A stretch of DNA of 64,000 bases from an uncultured Lachnospiraceae bacterium. GTDB lineage: Bacteria; Bacillota; Clostridia; Lachnospirales; Lachnospiraceae. The translations under genes were made by a program, and so were the position numbers. Position 1 is the stretch's first letter. Each line of letters opens with the position of its first letter. The notes beneath the pieces were generated by a model that saw nothing but the letters and a program-made list of their open reading frames with translations, did no database searches and was not told where the DNA came from. The DNA is taken from contig CAJULA010000001.1 of the NCBI GenBank assembly GCA_910587155.1, positions 178,735 to 242,734 of the forward strand. The letters are read 5' to 3'. Shown here piece by piece: positions 34,526 to 41,957 of this stretch.

Positions 34526-35575
34526 ATGAAGGCATGGGTACTACATAGTATAGGGGATATCAGACTGGAAGAAGTAAGAAAGCCGGAGCCGGCCAGAGGG
34601 GAAGTGCTGGTAGAGGTGGGGGCGGCAGGCATCTGCGGCTCGGATATTCCGCGCATATACCGGTCAGGGGCGTATTTTTATCCGCTGATTCCGGGCCATG
34701 AATTTTCCGGGACAGTGGCAGAGACAGGGCCTGGTGTGGACACTGCCTGGACAGGGGCGCGGGTTGGCATCTTTCCGCTGATTCCCTGCAGGGACTGTCT
34801 GCCATGCCAAAAGAAACAGTATGAAATGTGCCGTCGCTACAGCTACCTTGGTTCCAGACGGGATGGCGGCTTTGCGCAGTATGTTTCTGTGCCGGCCGAT
34901 AACCTGCTTTGCCTGCCGGCCAGTGTCACTTTTGAGGAAGCGGCCATGCTGGAGCCTATGGCGGTGGCGGTTCATGCCATGCGCAGGATCAGACCGCAGA
35001 AATCGGAGCGGGCGGTTATCTGCGGCATGGGCACTATCGGTACCCTGCTTCTTATGTTTCTGCGGGAAGCAGGCATGGAAAATATTTTCGTCATTGGTAA
35101 CAAAGAGTTACAGAGACAGACTGCTCTGCAGGCCGGGCTTTCAGCTGACTGCTATTGTGACAGCAGGAGCGAGGATGTAAAGGCATGGGTGACGGAGCAT
35201 ACGGGCGGTGCGGGTGCGGATCTGTATTTTGAATGTGTGGGGAAAAATGAGACCATTTCCCAGGCAGTCACCCTGACAGCACCTGGCGGCCGGATTATGC
35301 TGGTGGGGAACCCTGCTTCCGATATCGGACTGCAAAGGGATGTTTACTGGAAGATTTTGCGAAATCAGCTTACTATGGCAGGAACCTGGAATTCTTCTTT
35401 TACGCATGACCCTTTTGATGACTGGCACTACGTTTTGCAGCGGCTGGAACAAAAGCGGATCGCCCCTGCCAGACTGATTTCCCAGAGATTTTCACTGGAA
35501 GAAGCGCAGCGGGGATTTCTGCTGATGCGTGATAAAGAAGAGGAATTTCAAAAGATTATGATATCAAAAATCTGA
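34526..35575 (+). CDS. Zinc-dependent alcohol dehydrogenase, GatD/TarJ-like
   Basis: A 349-aa medium-chain dehydrogenase. It has KAWVLHSIGDIRLEEVRKPE, GICGSDIPRIYRSGAY with the catalytic Cys, LIPGHEFSGTV (zinc ligand), CRDCLPCQKKQYEMC (four Cys of the structural zinc), and ICGMGTIGTLLL (NAD-binding). The start is typical of galactitol-1-phosphate 5-dehydrogenase, a polyol-phosphate enzyme. Beside a TarI-like gene, the more likely job is reducing a ketose phosphate (for example ribulose 5-phosphate) to the polyol phosphate for CDP activation. Substrate choice between GatD and TarJ cannot be made from sequence alone. Confidence 0.75.
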   Translation: MKAWVLHSIGDIRLEEVRKPEPARGEVLVEVGAAGICGSDIPRIYRSGAYFYPLIPGHEFSGTVAETGPGVDTAWTGARVGIFPLIPCRDCLPCQKKQYEMCRRYSYLGSRRDGGFAQYVSVPADNLLCLPASVTFEEAAMLEPMAVAVHAMRRIRPQKSERAVICGMGTIGTLLLMFLREAGMENIFVIGNKELQRQTALQAGLSADCYCDSRSEDVKAWVTEHTGGAGADLYFECVGKNETISQAVTLTAPGGRIMLVGNPASDIGLQRDVYWKILRNQLTMAGTWNSSFTHDPFDDWHYVLQRLEQKRIAPARLISQRFSLEEAQRGFLLMRDKEEEFQKIMISKI

Positions 35576-35650
35576 TCCTGCACCTTTCTAATCTCACATT
35601 CCCGCGCATACATATATAGGTAAGAAAAGCAAAGCGGGAAAAGGCGAACT

Positions 35651-36451
35651 ATGGTAAAAGAATATAAGGTACTGGCCAGGATCGGGCTTTTGTTTGTGAT
35701 GATGTATATGATCGGAGCCGGGCTGGCGGGAGGCGTCAATGTCTGGAAAGAGACGAGTGCCATTGCGCATGAGACCAGGGACTGGGGGCTTGGTTTTGGA
35801 GAGAGCGGGCAGAAGCCGACAGGCAATACCAGCGCTGAGGAGCTGGCGGAGTATGACGCCTATTATGTGGGTGCCGCGCAGGAAAAAGTGATTTACCTTA
35901 CCTTTGATGCGGGATTTGAAAACGGAAACACACCGGCAATACTGGATGCCCTGAAAAAGCATCAGGTATCTGCCACTTTTTTTGTCGTGGGAAATTATCT
36001 GGAGACCAGCCCGCAGCTGGTAAAGCGTATGGCTGCAGAGGGGCATACAGTGGGCAATCATTCCTACCATCACCCGGATATGACGGCAAAAAGCGATGAG
36101 GAATTTGAGAAGGAGCTCCGCCTTTTGGAGGAAAAATACAGAGAAATCACCGGCTGTGAACTGACAAAATTTTACAGACCGCCGCAGGGTAAGTACAGCG
36201 CTGCCACGCTTAAACATGCCAAAGCCATGGGATACCGTACTTTCTTCTGGAGTCTGGCCTATGTGGACTGGCTGGAAAACGACCAGCCCACAAAAGAAGA
36301 AGCCTTTGACAAACTGCTTGGCAGGATCCATCCGGGCGCCATTGTGCTGTTACATAGTACTTCCGCCACAAACGGACAGATACTGGATGAACTGCTGACC
36401 GAGTGGGAAAAGATGGGATATCGGATCCGGCCGCTGTCAGAGATTTCCTGA
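35651..36451 (+). CDS. pdaA: PdaA-like polysaccharide deacetylase
   Basis: A 266-aa NodB-fold deacetylase with an N-terminal membrane anchor (about 8-28). Motifs are VIYLTFDAGFENGNTPAILD (about 79-98, catalytic Asp and metal Asp variant), VGNHSYHHPDM (metal His pair, about 133-143), KFYRPPQGKYS, FWSLAYVDW and HPGAIVLLHSTS. The TFD-G-ENG and FWSLAYVDW patterns are those of PdaA, which de-N-acetylates muramic acid for muramic-delta-lactam in the spore cortex. The converging gerA-family gene supports a sporulation role. A vegetative peptidoglycan deacetylase is the alternative. Confidence 0.8.
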   Translation: MVKEYKVLARIGLLFVMMYMIGAGLAGGVNVWKETSAIAHETRDWGLGFGESGQKPTGNTSAEELAEYDAYYVGAAQEKVIYLTFDAGFENGNTPAILDALKKHQVSATFFVVGNYLETSPQLVKRMAAEGHTVGNHSYHHPDMTAKSDEEFEKELRLLEEKYREITGCELTKFYRPPQGKYSAATLKHAKAMGYRTFFWSLAYVDWLENDQPTKEEAFDKLLGRIHPGAIVLLHSTSATNGQILDELLTEWEKMGYRIRPLSEIS

Positions 36452-36470
36452 GGAAGTGCTGATTAAATCA
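36451..36470. repeat. 20-bp direct repeat, copy 2
   Basis: This copy is identical to 33618-33637. It lies in the 31-base gap between the convergent pdaA-like and gerA-family genes, where it may also serve as a weak transcription stop. The opposite hairpin arm is only partly preserved here (CACTTC at 36484-36489). Confidence 0.7.
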
Positions 36471-36482
36471 ATGCTCTTTGCA

Positions 36483-37928
36483 TCACTTCTTCCGCTCTCT
36501 TTTCCATACATGGCCCGGCTGCGCCATATAGGTGGGCTTGCGGCGAAGCAGGGTGGAGAGTGCCTCCCGGTTAAAGGGATAAAGCGGCCAGAAAAAACTC
36601 TTCCCGGCAAAAGAAGGGGTGGTCAGGATGGAGAGCAGCACAAGGATACAGCCGGATATAAATCCCCATAAGCCCAGGAAACCGGTCATAAGCAGCAGAA
36701 AAATACGATAGCAGCGCAGCCCCTCCGAAAACGCGGTGCTGGACAGGGCAAGACTGGCCAGCATAGTGGCAGCGGCGTAGAACATCACCTCCAGAGATAC
36801 CCAGTGCAGGTCGATGGCTGCGTCACTGAGGATCAGGCCACCCACAATGGAGAGCGCGCCTGAGTAGGAAGAGGGGCTGTGGGCGGCGGAGTACTGGAAG
36901 AGATCAAGGGCCAGTTCCGCAAACAGGATATATAACAGCAGCCGGCCGCAGCCCGGATGCTCTATGGGAAAGAGGGACAGATTGTCTGCCATGGCCGGGA
37001 AATAAGAACCCAGCAGCAGAAAGGCCGGAAGCAGAAGCAGGCTGATAAAGACACAGCAAAATCGCAGCAGGCGGCTGTAGCTGCCGACAAGAGGGCTTTT
37101 ATAATAATCTTCCGGACTCTGGGTAAACTGAAAGATTGTGCTGGGCAGGATCAGAGCCAGCGGCGAATTGTCCACCAGCAGCAGGATATTGCCTTCCATC
37201 AGATAGCTGCAGGCCACATCAGGGCGCTGCGTCTGCTGGATGCTGGGCAGAGGATGATACCATTTTTTGGGGACAAGCAATTCTTCCAGACTTTTGGCGC
37301 CCATAGTCAGGGCAGACACATGAAGATCATCCAGGGTTTTATGAATTTTCTCCAGCAGTGTGTCATCCACATAGCCGTCAATATAGGCGATGGCGACGTC
37401 GGTCCGGCTGTCGGTGCCCACATTTCTGACGGCAAATGTCAGATGCGGATCGCGGATCCGGCGGCGGATCAGATTGGTATTGAACAGCATGGTTTCCACA
37501 AAACCGTCCCGGGCGCCCATTGTGACCCGTTCGGTTTCCGGCTCGGAGATACTTCTGGCGGGATAGGTACGGGTATCCAGCAGTATGGCCTGTGCAAAAC
37601 CGTCCACGAAGAGAACGGACGGGCCGCTTAAGACACTGGAAACTATCGTATCCCAGTCAGCGGTCAGCTCTGCCTGGGCATAGCCGATCTTGGACGCCAG
37701 ATAGAGGGAAATATCCTCAATGGAAGGACTTTCCCTATAGGTGGGATTTTGCAGATCAGAGAAAATTTCCTGCAGTACTTCCGTCCGGCACATACCGTTG
37801 ATACCCAGAAACCATGCGCGCGTCTTTCCCAGATACAGGTCTCTGAAGATCAGATCAAAACTTTTTCCCACGGGAAATCTCTCATATGCCTGCTCGATAT
37901 TGCAGTCAAGAGAAGCTGAAATTTTCAT
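36483..37928 (-). CDS. GerA/SpoVAF-family spore germination membrane protein
   Basis: A 481-aa protein on the minus strand. Residues 1-280 are soluble, with GPSVLFVDGFAQAILLDTRT and GARDGFVETMLFNTNLIRRR (the GerA A-subunit signature). The C-terminal part has several membrane helices, with HPGCGRLLLYILFAELALDL and SYSGALSIVGGLILSDAAID, close to SpoVAF. Such proteins sit in the inner spore membrane and take part in germinant response or release. No B or C subunit genes are next to it, which favours the SpoVAF type. The start has AGAAAGGA upstream. It proves an endospore-forming lineage. Confidence 0.85.
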   Translation of the reverse strand: MKISASLDCNIEQAYERFPVGKSFDLIFRDLYLGKTRAWFLGINGMCRTEVLQEIFSDLQNPTYRESPSIEDISLYLASKIGYAQAELTADWDTIVSSVLSGPSVLFVDGFAQAILLDTRTYPARSISEPETERVTMGARDGFVETMLFNTNLIRRRIRDPHLTFAVRNVGTDSRTDVAIAYIDGYVDDTLLEKIHKTLDDLHVSALTMGAKSLEELLVPKKWYHPLPSIQQTQRPDVACSYLMEGNILLLVDNSPLALILPSTIFQFTQSPEDYYKSPLVGSYSRLLRFCCVFISLLLLPAFLLLGSYFPAMADNLSLFPIEHPGCGRLLLYILFAELALDLFQYSAAHSPSSYSGALSIVGGLILSDAAIDLHWVSLEVMFYAAATMLASLALSSTAFSEGLRCYRIFLLLMTGFLGLWGFISGCILVLLSILTTPSFAGKSFFWPLYPFNREALSTLLRRKPTYMAQPGHVWKRERKK

Positions 37929-38110
37929 AACCGGAATCCTTTCTTAAAACCAGTGTTCTTTTGTCAGGCCGGATACGCCCGACTGCCGAAAATAATAGCC
38001 AGTTTCTGCAAAAAAGGCAGGTTTTATGCGCAAGAGGCAGAAAATATACAGGTTGCACAAAAAAGAAAACATTTTTCGGGATAACAATAAAAAAATGCAT
38101 AAAAAATATA

Positions 38111-38139
38111 TTGACAGAAGTTGACAGGGTTGGTATAAT
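38111..38139 (+). promoter_or_regulatory. Sigma-A promoter of the licT-PTS operon
   Basis: A consensus TTGACA (38111-38116), a 17-base spacer and a consensus TATAAT (38134-38139). The transcript would begin just before the antiterminator leader. Confidence 0.85.
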
Positions 38140-38162
38140 AGTACCAGTTGAACAGAGTGTAA

Positions 38163-38189
38163 GGATTGTTACTGGAAACAGGCAAAACC
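38163..38189 (+). promoter_or_regulatory. RAT site (ribonucleic antiterminator) for a BglG/LicT protein
   Basis: GGATTGTTACTG at the left and AGGCAAAACC at the right match the conserved RAT hairpin. Its 3' side overlaps the left arm of the terminator at 38184, so LicT binding would prevent termination. Confidence 0.85.
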
Positions 38190-38245
38190 GGATTTTATAA
38201 ATGGACCAGTGGATGGTCATTTTGTAAAATTTGGTTTTTCTTTTT
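38184..38245 (+). terminator. Leader terminator controlled by the RAT
   Basis: A long stem from AAAACC (38184) to the complementary TTGGTTTTT (38231-38239), with the central GGACCA/TGGTC pairing and a few G-U pairs, is followed by a T-rich tail. It stops transcription before licT when the RAT is not bound. Confidence 0.8.
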
Positions 38246-38327
38246 CTATTGCTGCGGATATAAAAATTTGTCTGACGAATTTGCCGCACATACGGTCTTT
38301 GATTTCGCCAGAGCTGCGTTTCCCTTT

Positions 38328-38377
38328 ACAGGAATATGTTTTCTGCGAAACAGAGGGTGTAGAAAGCATATTCCTGT
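38328..38377. other. Second long hairpin in the licT leader
   Basis: The arms 38328-38344 and 38361-38377 pair over 17 bases with a single G-U, around a 16-base loop, and are followed by TTTTG. It may be a second attenuator or an mRNA-stability element. It does not resemble a RAT. Confidence 0.5.
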
Positions 38378-38411
38378 TTTGTCAGCGTAAGAGATTTGGA
38401 AGGGATAGAAA

Positions 38412-39248
38412 TTGTTAATCGAGCGAATTATAAACAACAATGTCATCAGCGCTTTGGATGAAGACGGCAAAGAGATTGTCATCATGGGAACCGGCATCGG
38501 TTTTGGCAGAAAGAAAGGGCAGGAATGTGATGAAAGCCGGATTGATAAGATCTTTCGCATGGAAGATGAAGCGGCGCTGGGACGTTTCAGAGATTTGCTT
38601 GCCAAACTTCCGCTGGAATACATTCAGGTATCCAATGACATTATTTCCTACGCCAAAAAGCAACTGAGCGTTTCCCTGAATCAGAATGTATATATCACAT
38701 TGACGGACCATATCAGCTTTGCATTGGAACGGTATCAGAACAATATGAACTTTGCCAATGCCCTGCACAGTGAGATCCGCAGATTTTACCCGGCGGAATA
38801 TTCCGTAGGCATTCACGCCCTGCAGCTCATAGAGGAGAAGACAGGTGTTCTGCTTCCGGAAGACGAAGCTTCCGCCATTGCCCTCCATCTGGTCAATGCG
38901 GAGCTGAATCTGCGGGTCCGGGATATCTGGGCGCTGACTGAGATCATGGGCTGCATTACAGAGCGGATAACGGCATTTATGCCGATGCTGAAGGCAAAAA
39001 GTCTGGAAATGGACTGGCTGCTTTCCGATCTGAAATTTATTCTCTGCCGGGTGCTGACCTTAAAGCCGCTGAAGGAAAACGGCGATCCCGCCCTGCTGGC
39101 CTTTTTGGAAGCCGGCTGTCCGGAACTGGTAAAACTGGCGGCGGATATCGCGGCGCTTCTGCAGAAAGAGTACAACTGCCACATGACGCAGGAGGAGCAG
39201 TTGTACCTGGTGGTAAGCCTGAAACGAATCAAAGATTTATACACATAA
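38412..39248 (+). CDS. licT: LicT/BglG-type transcriptional antiterminator
   Basis: A 278-aa RNA-binding antiterminator. Residues 1-60 form the CAT RNA-binding domain (RIINNNVISALDEDGKEIVI, MGTGIGFGRKKG). Two PRD regulatory domains follow, with conserved histidines at LTDHISFALER (first), LHSEIRRFYP and ASAIALHLVNAEL, and the second domain from about 170. The TTG start follows a GGAAGGGA site. The upstream leader has a matching RAT and terminator, so the protein controls its own operon, which includes the general PTS genes. PTS phosphorylation of the PRDs would set its activity. Confidence 0.85.
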   Translation: MLIERIINNNVISALDEDGKEIVIMGTGIGFGRKKGQECDESRIDKIFRMEDEAALGRFRDLLAKLPLEYIQVSNDIISYAKKQLSVSLNQNVYITLTDHISFALERYQNNMNFANALHSEIRRFYPAEYSVGIHALQLIEEKTGVLLPEDEASAIALHLVNAELNLRVRDIWALTEIMGCITERITAFMPMLKAKSLEMDWLLSDLKFILCRVLTLKPLKENGDPALLAFLEAGCPELVKLAADIAALLQKEYNCHMTQEEQLYLVVSLKRIKDLYT

Positions 39249-39370
39249 ACCGGAAAACAGCATACCCCGAACAGGCCGGGATAAGATTACGGATGCAAAG
39301 CAGCCGGAAGATTATCCGGTGAGGTGGCCTGGGAGGGGGATGCGGAACTATAAATAGAGAGGAGAGAAAT

Positions 39371-39856
39371 ATGGGATTTTTAAGCGGGGTTTTTAAGAAA
39401 AAAGAAGTGGAGATTGCATCTCCCGCTTCCGGCAGATGCGTCAGCATCAAAGAAGTGCCTGATCCTACCTTCAGCGAAGAGATTCTGGGAAAAGGCGTGG
39501 CAGTCAGACCGTCGGAAGGAAAGTTTTACGCACCGGCTGACGGCAAGATCAACACTCTGTTTCCCACGAAGCACGCAATCGGTATTACCACACCGGAAGG
39601 CGTGGAGATACTGCTTCATGTGGGGCTGGATACGGTGAATCTGAAGGGAGAACATTTCACGGCGCATGTGGAGGAAGGCGCATCCGTGAAGAAGGGGGAT
39701 CTTTTACTGGAAGCCGATCTGCAGGCGATACAGGCTGCGGGCTACCAGACGATCACGCCGGTTCTGGTCTGCAATACCGCGGATTTTGCCGATGTGATTC
39801 CTGCTGCGGAGGCGGATGTGACGCCTGGTGACAATATACTTCGAATTAAATTATAG
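39371..39856 (+). CDS. PTS glucose-family EIIA (Crr-like)
   Basis: A 161-aa single-domain EIIA of the glucose family. Active-site His83 is in LLHVGLDTVNLKG and His68 is in PTKHAIGITTPEG, as in Crr. The C-terminus GDNILRIKL is less typical. It accepts phosphate from HPr and passes it to the EIIB domain of the EIICB at 41958. A strong AGAGAGGAGAG site precedes it. It lies in an operon with licT, ptsI, ptsH and the EIICB. Confidence 0.9.
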   Translation: MGFLSGVFKKKEVEIASPASGRCVSIKEVPDPTFSEEILGKGVAVRPSEGKFYAPADGKINTLFPTKHAIGITTPEGVEILLHVGLDTVNLKGEHFTAHVEEGASVKKGDLLLEADLQAIQAAGYQTITPVLVCNTADFADVIPAAEADVTPGDNILRIKL

Positions 39857-39870
39857 GAAGGTCTGATGAT

Positions 39871-41490
39871 ATGGAAACTTTTCATGGAAAAAGCGTATTA
39901 CAGGGAATAGCCATCGGCAGTCTGTATGTTATGGAAAAGAAAGAAAGCACCTGGACCAAGCATACGATAGAAAATGCCGAGGATGAAGTGGCAAGATTTC
40001 AGAAAGCCAGGGAAAAAGCGATATCCGAGCTGGATGAACTGTATGAGGAAGCACTTGATCAGGTCGGTGAAGAGAATGCCATGATCTTCGATGTACACAA
40101 GATGATGCTGGAAGATATGGATTATCTGGAAGCGATCGAGAATCTGATCCGGACAGAAAAAGTTAATGCGGAATATGCCGTGACTGTGACGGGAGAAGAG
40201 TTTTCCGCCATGTTTTCTGCCATGGAAGATGACTATATGAGAGCCAGGGCGACAGATGTACTGGATATTTCCGGCAGAGTAGTCAGGGTTCTGGAGGGAA
40301 GAGAAGAGCCGGGGCTGCACTCCAAAGAGCCGGTCATTATTCTTGCGGACGATCTGACTCCCAGCGAGACCATTGCCATGGATAAGACAAAGATCCTGGC
40401 TTTCGTCACAAAACATGGCTCTGCCAATTCCCATACGGCGATTCTGGCCCGCTCCCTGAATATCCCGTCCCTTGTCAATGCGGATGTGGAGATTACGAAA
40501 GAATATCATGGGATGGAGGCCATTGTGGACGGCGTGACAGGGACGCTGTTTATTTCCCCCGATGCACAGACGCTGGAAACAAAACGGAAAGAGCAGGCCG
40601 AAATCCGGGAGAAGAATGAGAAACTGAAACTTCTGATCGGACAGGAAAATATCACAAAGGACGGCAGACGCATTAACCTGTATGCCAATATGGGCAATGT
40701 GGAGGATGTGGAAAAGGTACTGACAAATGATGCAGGCGGTATCGGCCTGTTTCGAAGCGAATTCCTTTATCTGGGCCGGGATACTTTCCCTTCGGAAGAA
40801 GAGCAGTTTGAAGCTTATAAAGAAGTGGCTTCCCGTATGGGCGGCAAAAAGGTCATTATCCGTACGCTGGATATCGGCGCGGACAAAAAAGCGGATTATT
40901 TCGGGCTGGATCCGGAGGAGAACCCGGCACTGGGGTATCGTGCCATTCGTATCTGTCTGACCCGGAAAGAGGTATTTCGCACCCAGCTGCGGGCCATCTA
41001 CCGGGCATCCGCCTTTGGCACCATATCCATTATGTTCCCGATGATTATTTCCGTGGAAGAGATCCGCAGGATCAAAGACTTCGTGGAAGAGATCAAAGCA
41101 GAACTCAAAGCCGAGGGGACGGCATTCGGTGATGTGGAGCTCGGCATTATGATCGAGACGCCGGCGGCAGCTCTTGTAAGCGGCGAACTGGCCAAAGAAG
41201 TACAGTTTTTCAGCATTGGCACCAATGATCTGACCCAGTACACACTCGCTATCGACAGGCAGAACCAGAAGCTGGAGGAATTTTATGATTCTCATCACCC
41301 GGCGGTACTGAAGCTGATCGAAATGACGATCCAGAGCGGGCACAAAGAAGGTATCTGGGTAGGTATCTGCGGAGAACTGGCAGCGGATGATACCCTGACG
41401 GAAACCTTCCTGGATATGGGGCTGGATGAATTGTCCGTATCTCCCACATATATCCTAAGACTCCGCGACAGAATCCGCAACATCGGCTGA
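39871..41490 (+). CDS. ptsI: PTS enzyme I
   Basis: A 539-aa phosphoenolpyruvate-protein phosphotransferase. It starts FHGKSVLQGIAIGSLYV. The phosphorylated His188 is in HGSANSHTAILARSLNIPS, and the PEP-binding C-terminal barrel has GIGLFRSEFLYLGRDTFPSE, IRTLDIGADKK and FFSIGTNDLTQYTLAIDRQN. It takes phosphate from PEP to HPr. Length and motifs are complete. It follows the EIIA gene by 14 bases. Confidence 0.95.
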   Translation: METFHGKSVLQGIAIGSLYVMEKKESTWTKHTIENAEDEVARFQKAREKAISELDELYEEALDQVGEENAMIFDVHKMMLEDMDYLEAIENLIRTEKVNAEYAVTVTGEEFSAMFSAMEDDYMRARATDVLDISGRVVRVLEGREEPGLHSKEPVIILADDLTPSETIAMDKTKILAFVTKHGSANSHTAILARSLNIPSLVNADVEITKEYHGMEAIVDGVTGTLFISPDAQTLETKRKEQAEIREKNEKLKLLIGQENITKDGRRINLYANMGNVEDVEKVLTNDAGGIGLFRSEFLYLGRDTFPSEEEQFEAYKEVASRMGGKKVIIRTLDIGADKKADYFGLDPEENPALGYRAIRICLTRKEVFRTQLRAIYRASAFGTISIMFPMIISVEEIRRIKDFVEEIKAELKAEGTAFGDVELGIMIETPAAALVSGELAKEVQFFSIGTNDLTQYTLAIDRQNQKLEEFYDSHHPAVLKLIEMTIQSGHKEGIWVGICGELAADDTLTETFLDMGLDELSVSPTYILRLRDRIRNIG

Positions 41491-41610
41491 CACAGCCGCA
41501 AAGACGTAACCCCAAAACCCTGAAAACAGCATCGTCCCATGCAGTGCCCGGATAAAAACAAAGGCGCGCTGGGAGGGAGGATACGCAGCTGATAATAGGA
41601 GGACAGAAAA

Positions 41611-41874
41611 ATGAAAACATTAGAGTATGTAATTACAGACCCGGTCGGACTGCATGCAAGACCCGCAGGACTTTTTGTAAAGAAAGCGGCTGCCTATGAG
41701 AGCAGCATCACTGTTAAAAATATGGAAAACGGCAAAAGTGCGGATGCCAAACGTATTATGGCCGTTATGTCTCTGGGCGTAAAACAGGGCAATAAGATCG
41801 AGCTGTCTATCGAAGGCGGGGACGAAGATACGGCCCAGAAAGAATTATTGGCATTTCTGAAAGAGAACCTGTAA
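41611..41874 (+). CDS. ptsH: PTS phosphocarrier HPr
   Basis: An 87-aa HPr with the active His15 in PVGLHARPAGLF. At the position of the regulatory Ser46 of Bacillus HPr (LKSIMGVMSLG) the sequence reads AKRIMAVMSLG, with Arg48 instead of Ser. This copy should therefore transfer phosphate normally but not be a target for HPr kinase at that site. It lies between ptsI and the EIICB gene, with its own GGAGGACAG site. Gene order ptsI before ptsH is inverted relative to the common ptsHI. Confidence 0.93.
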   Translation: MKTLEYVITDPVGLHARPAGLFVKKAAAYESSITVKNMENGKSADAKRIMAVMSLGVKQGNKIELSIEGGDEDTAQKELLAFLKENL

Positions 41875-41913
41875 GAAAAGTTTTTCTTTTCTACAAGTTA
41901 TAGATGCAAGAAA

Positions 41914-41935
41914 CATTCTGTGCCAGGTCAGAATG
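41914..41935 (+). other. Small hairpin in the EIICB leader
   Basis: CATTCTG (41914-41920) and CAGAATG (41929-41935) pair around an 8-base loop. They lie just after an AT-rich stem AGAAAAG-TTTTT-CTTTTCT (41874-41892), which could be a weak attenuator between ptsH and the EIICB gene. Confidence 0.35.
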
Positions 41936-41957
41936 CTAAAAGAAAGGGGTAGTAATT

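Noticed and set aside
39898..41343. Long open frame (481 codons) on the minus strand opposite ptsI
   Set aside because: It is antisense to a complete enzyme I gene, has no ribosome site or recognised domain, and reflects codon bias of the real gene.
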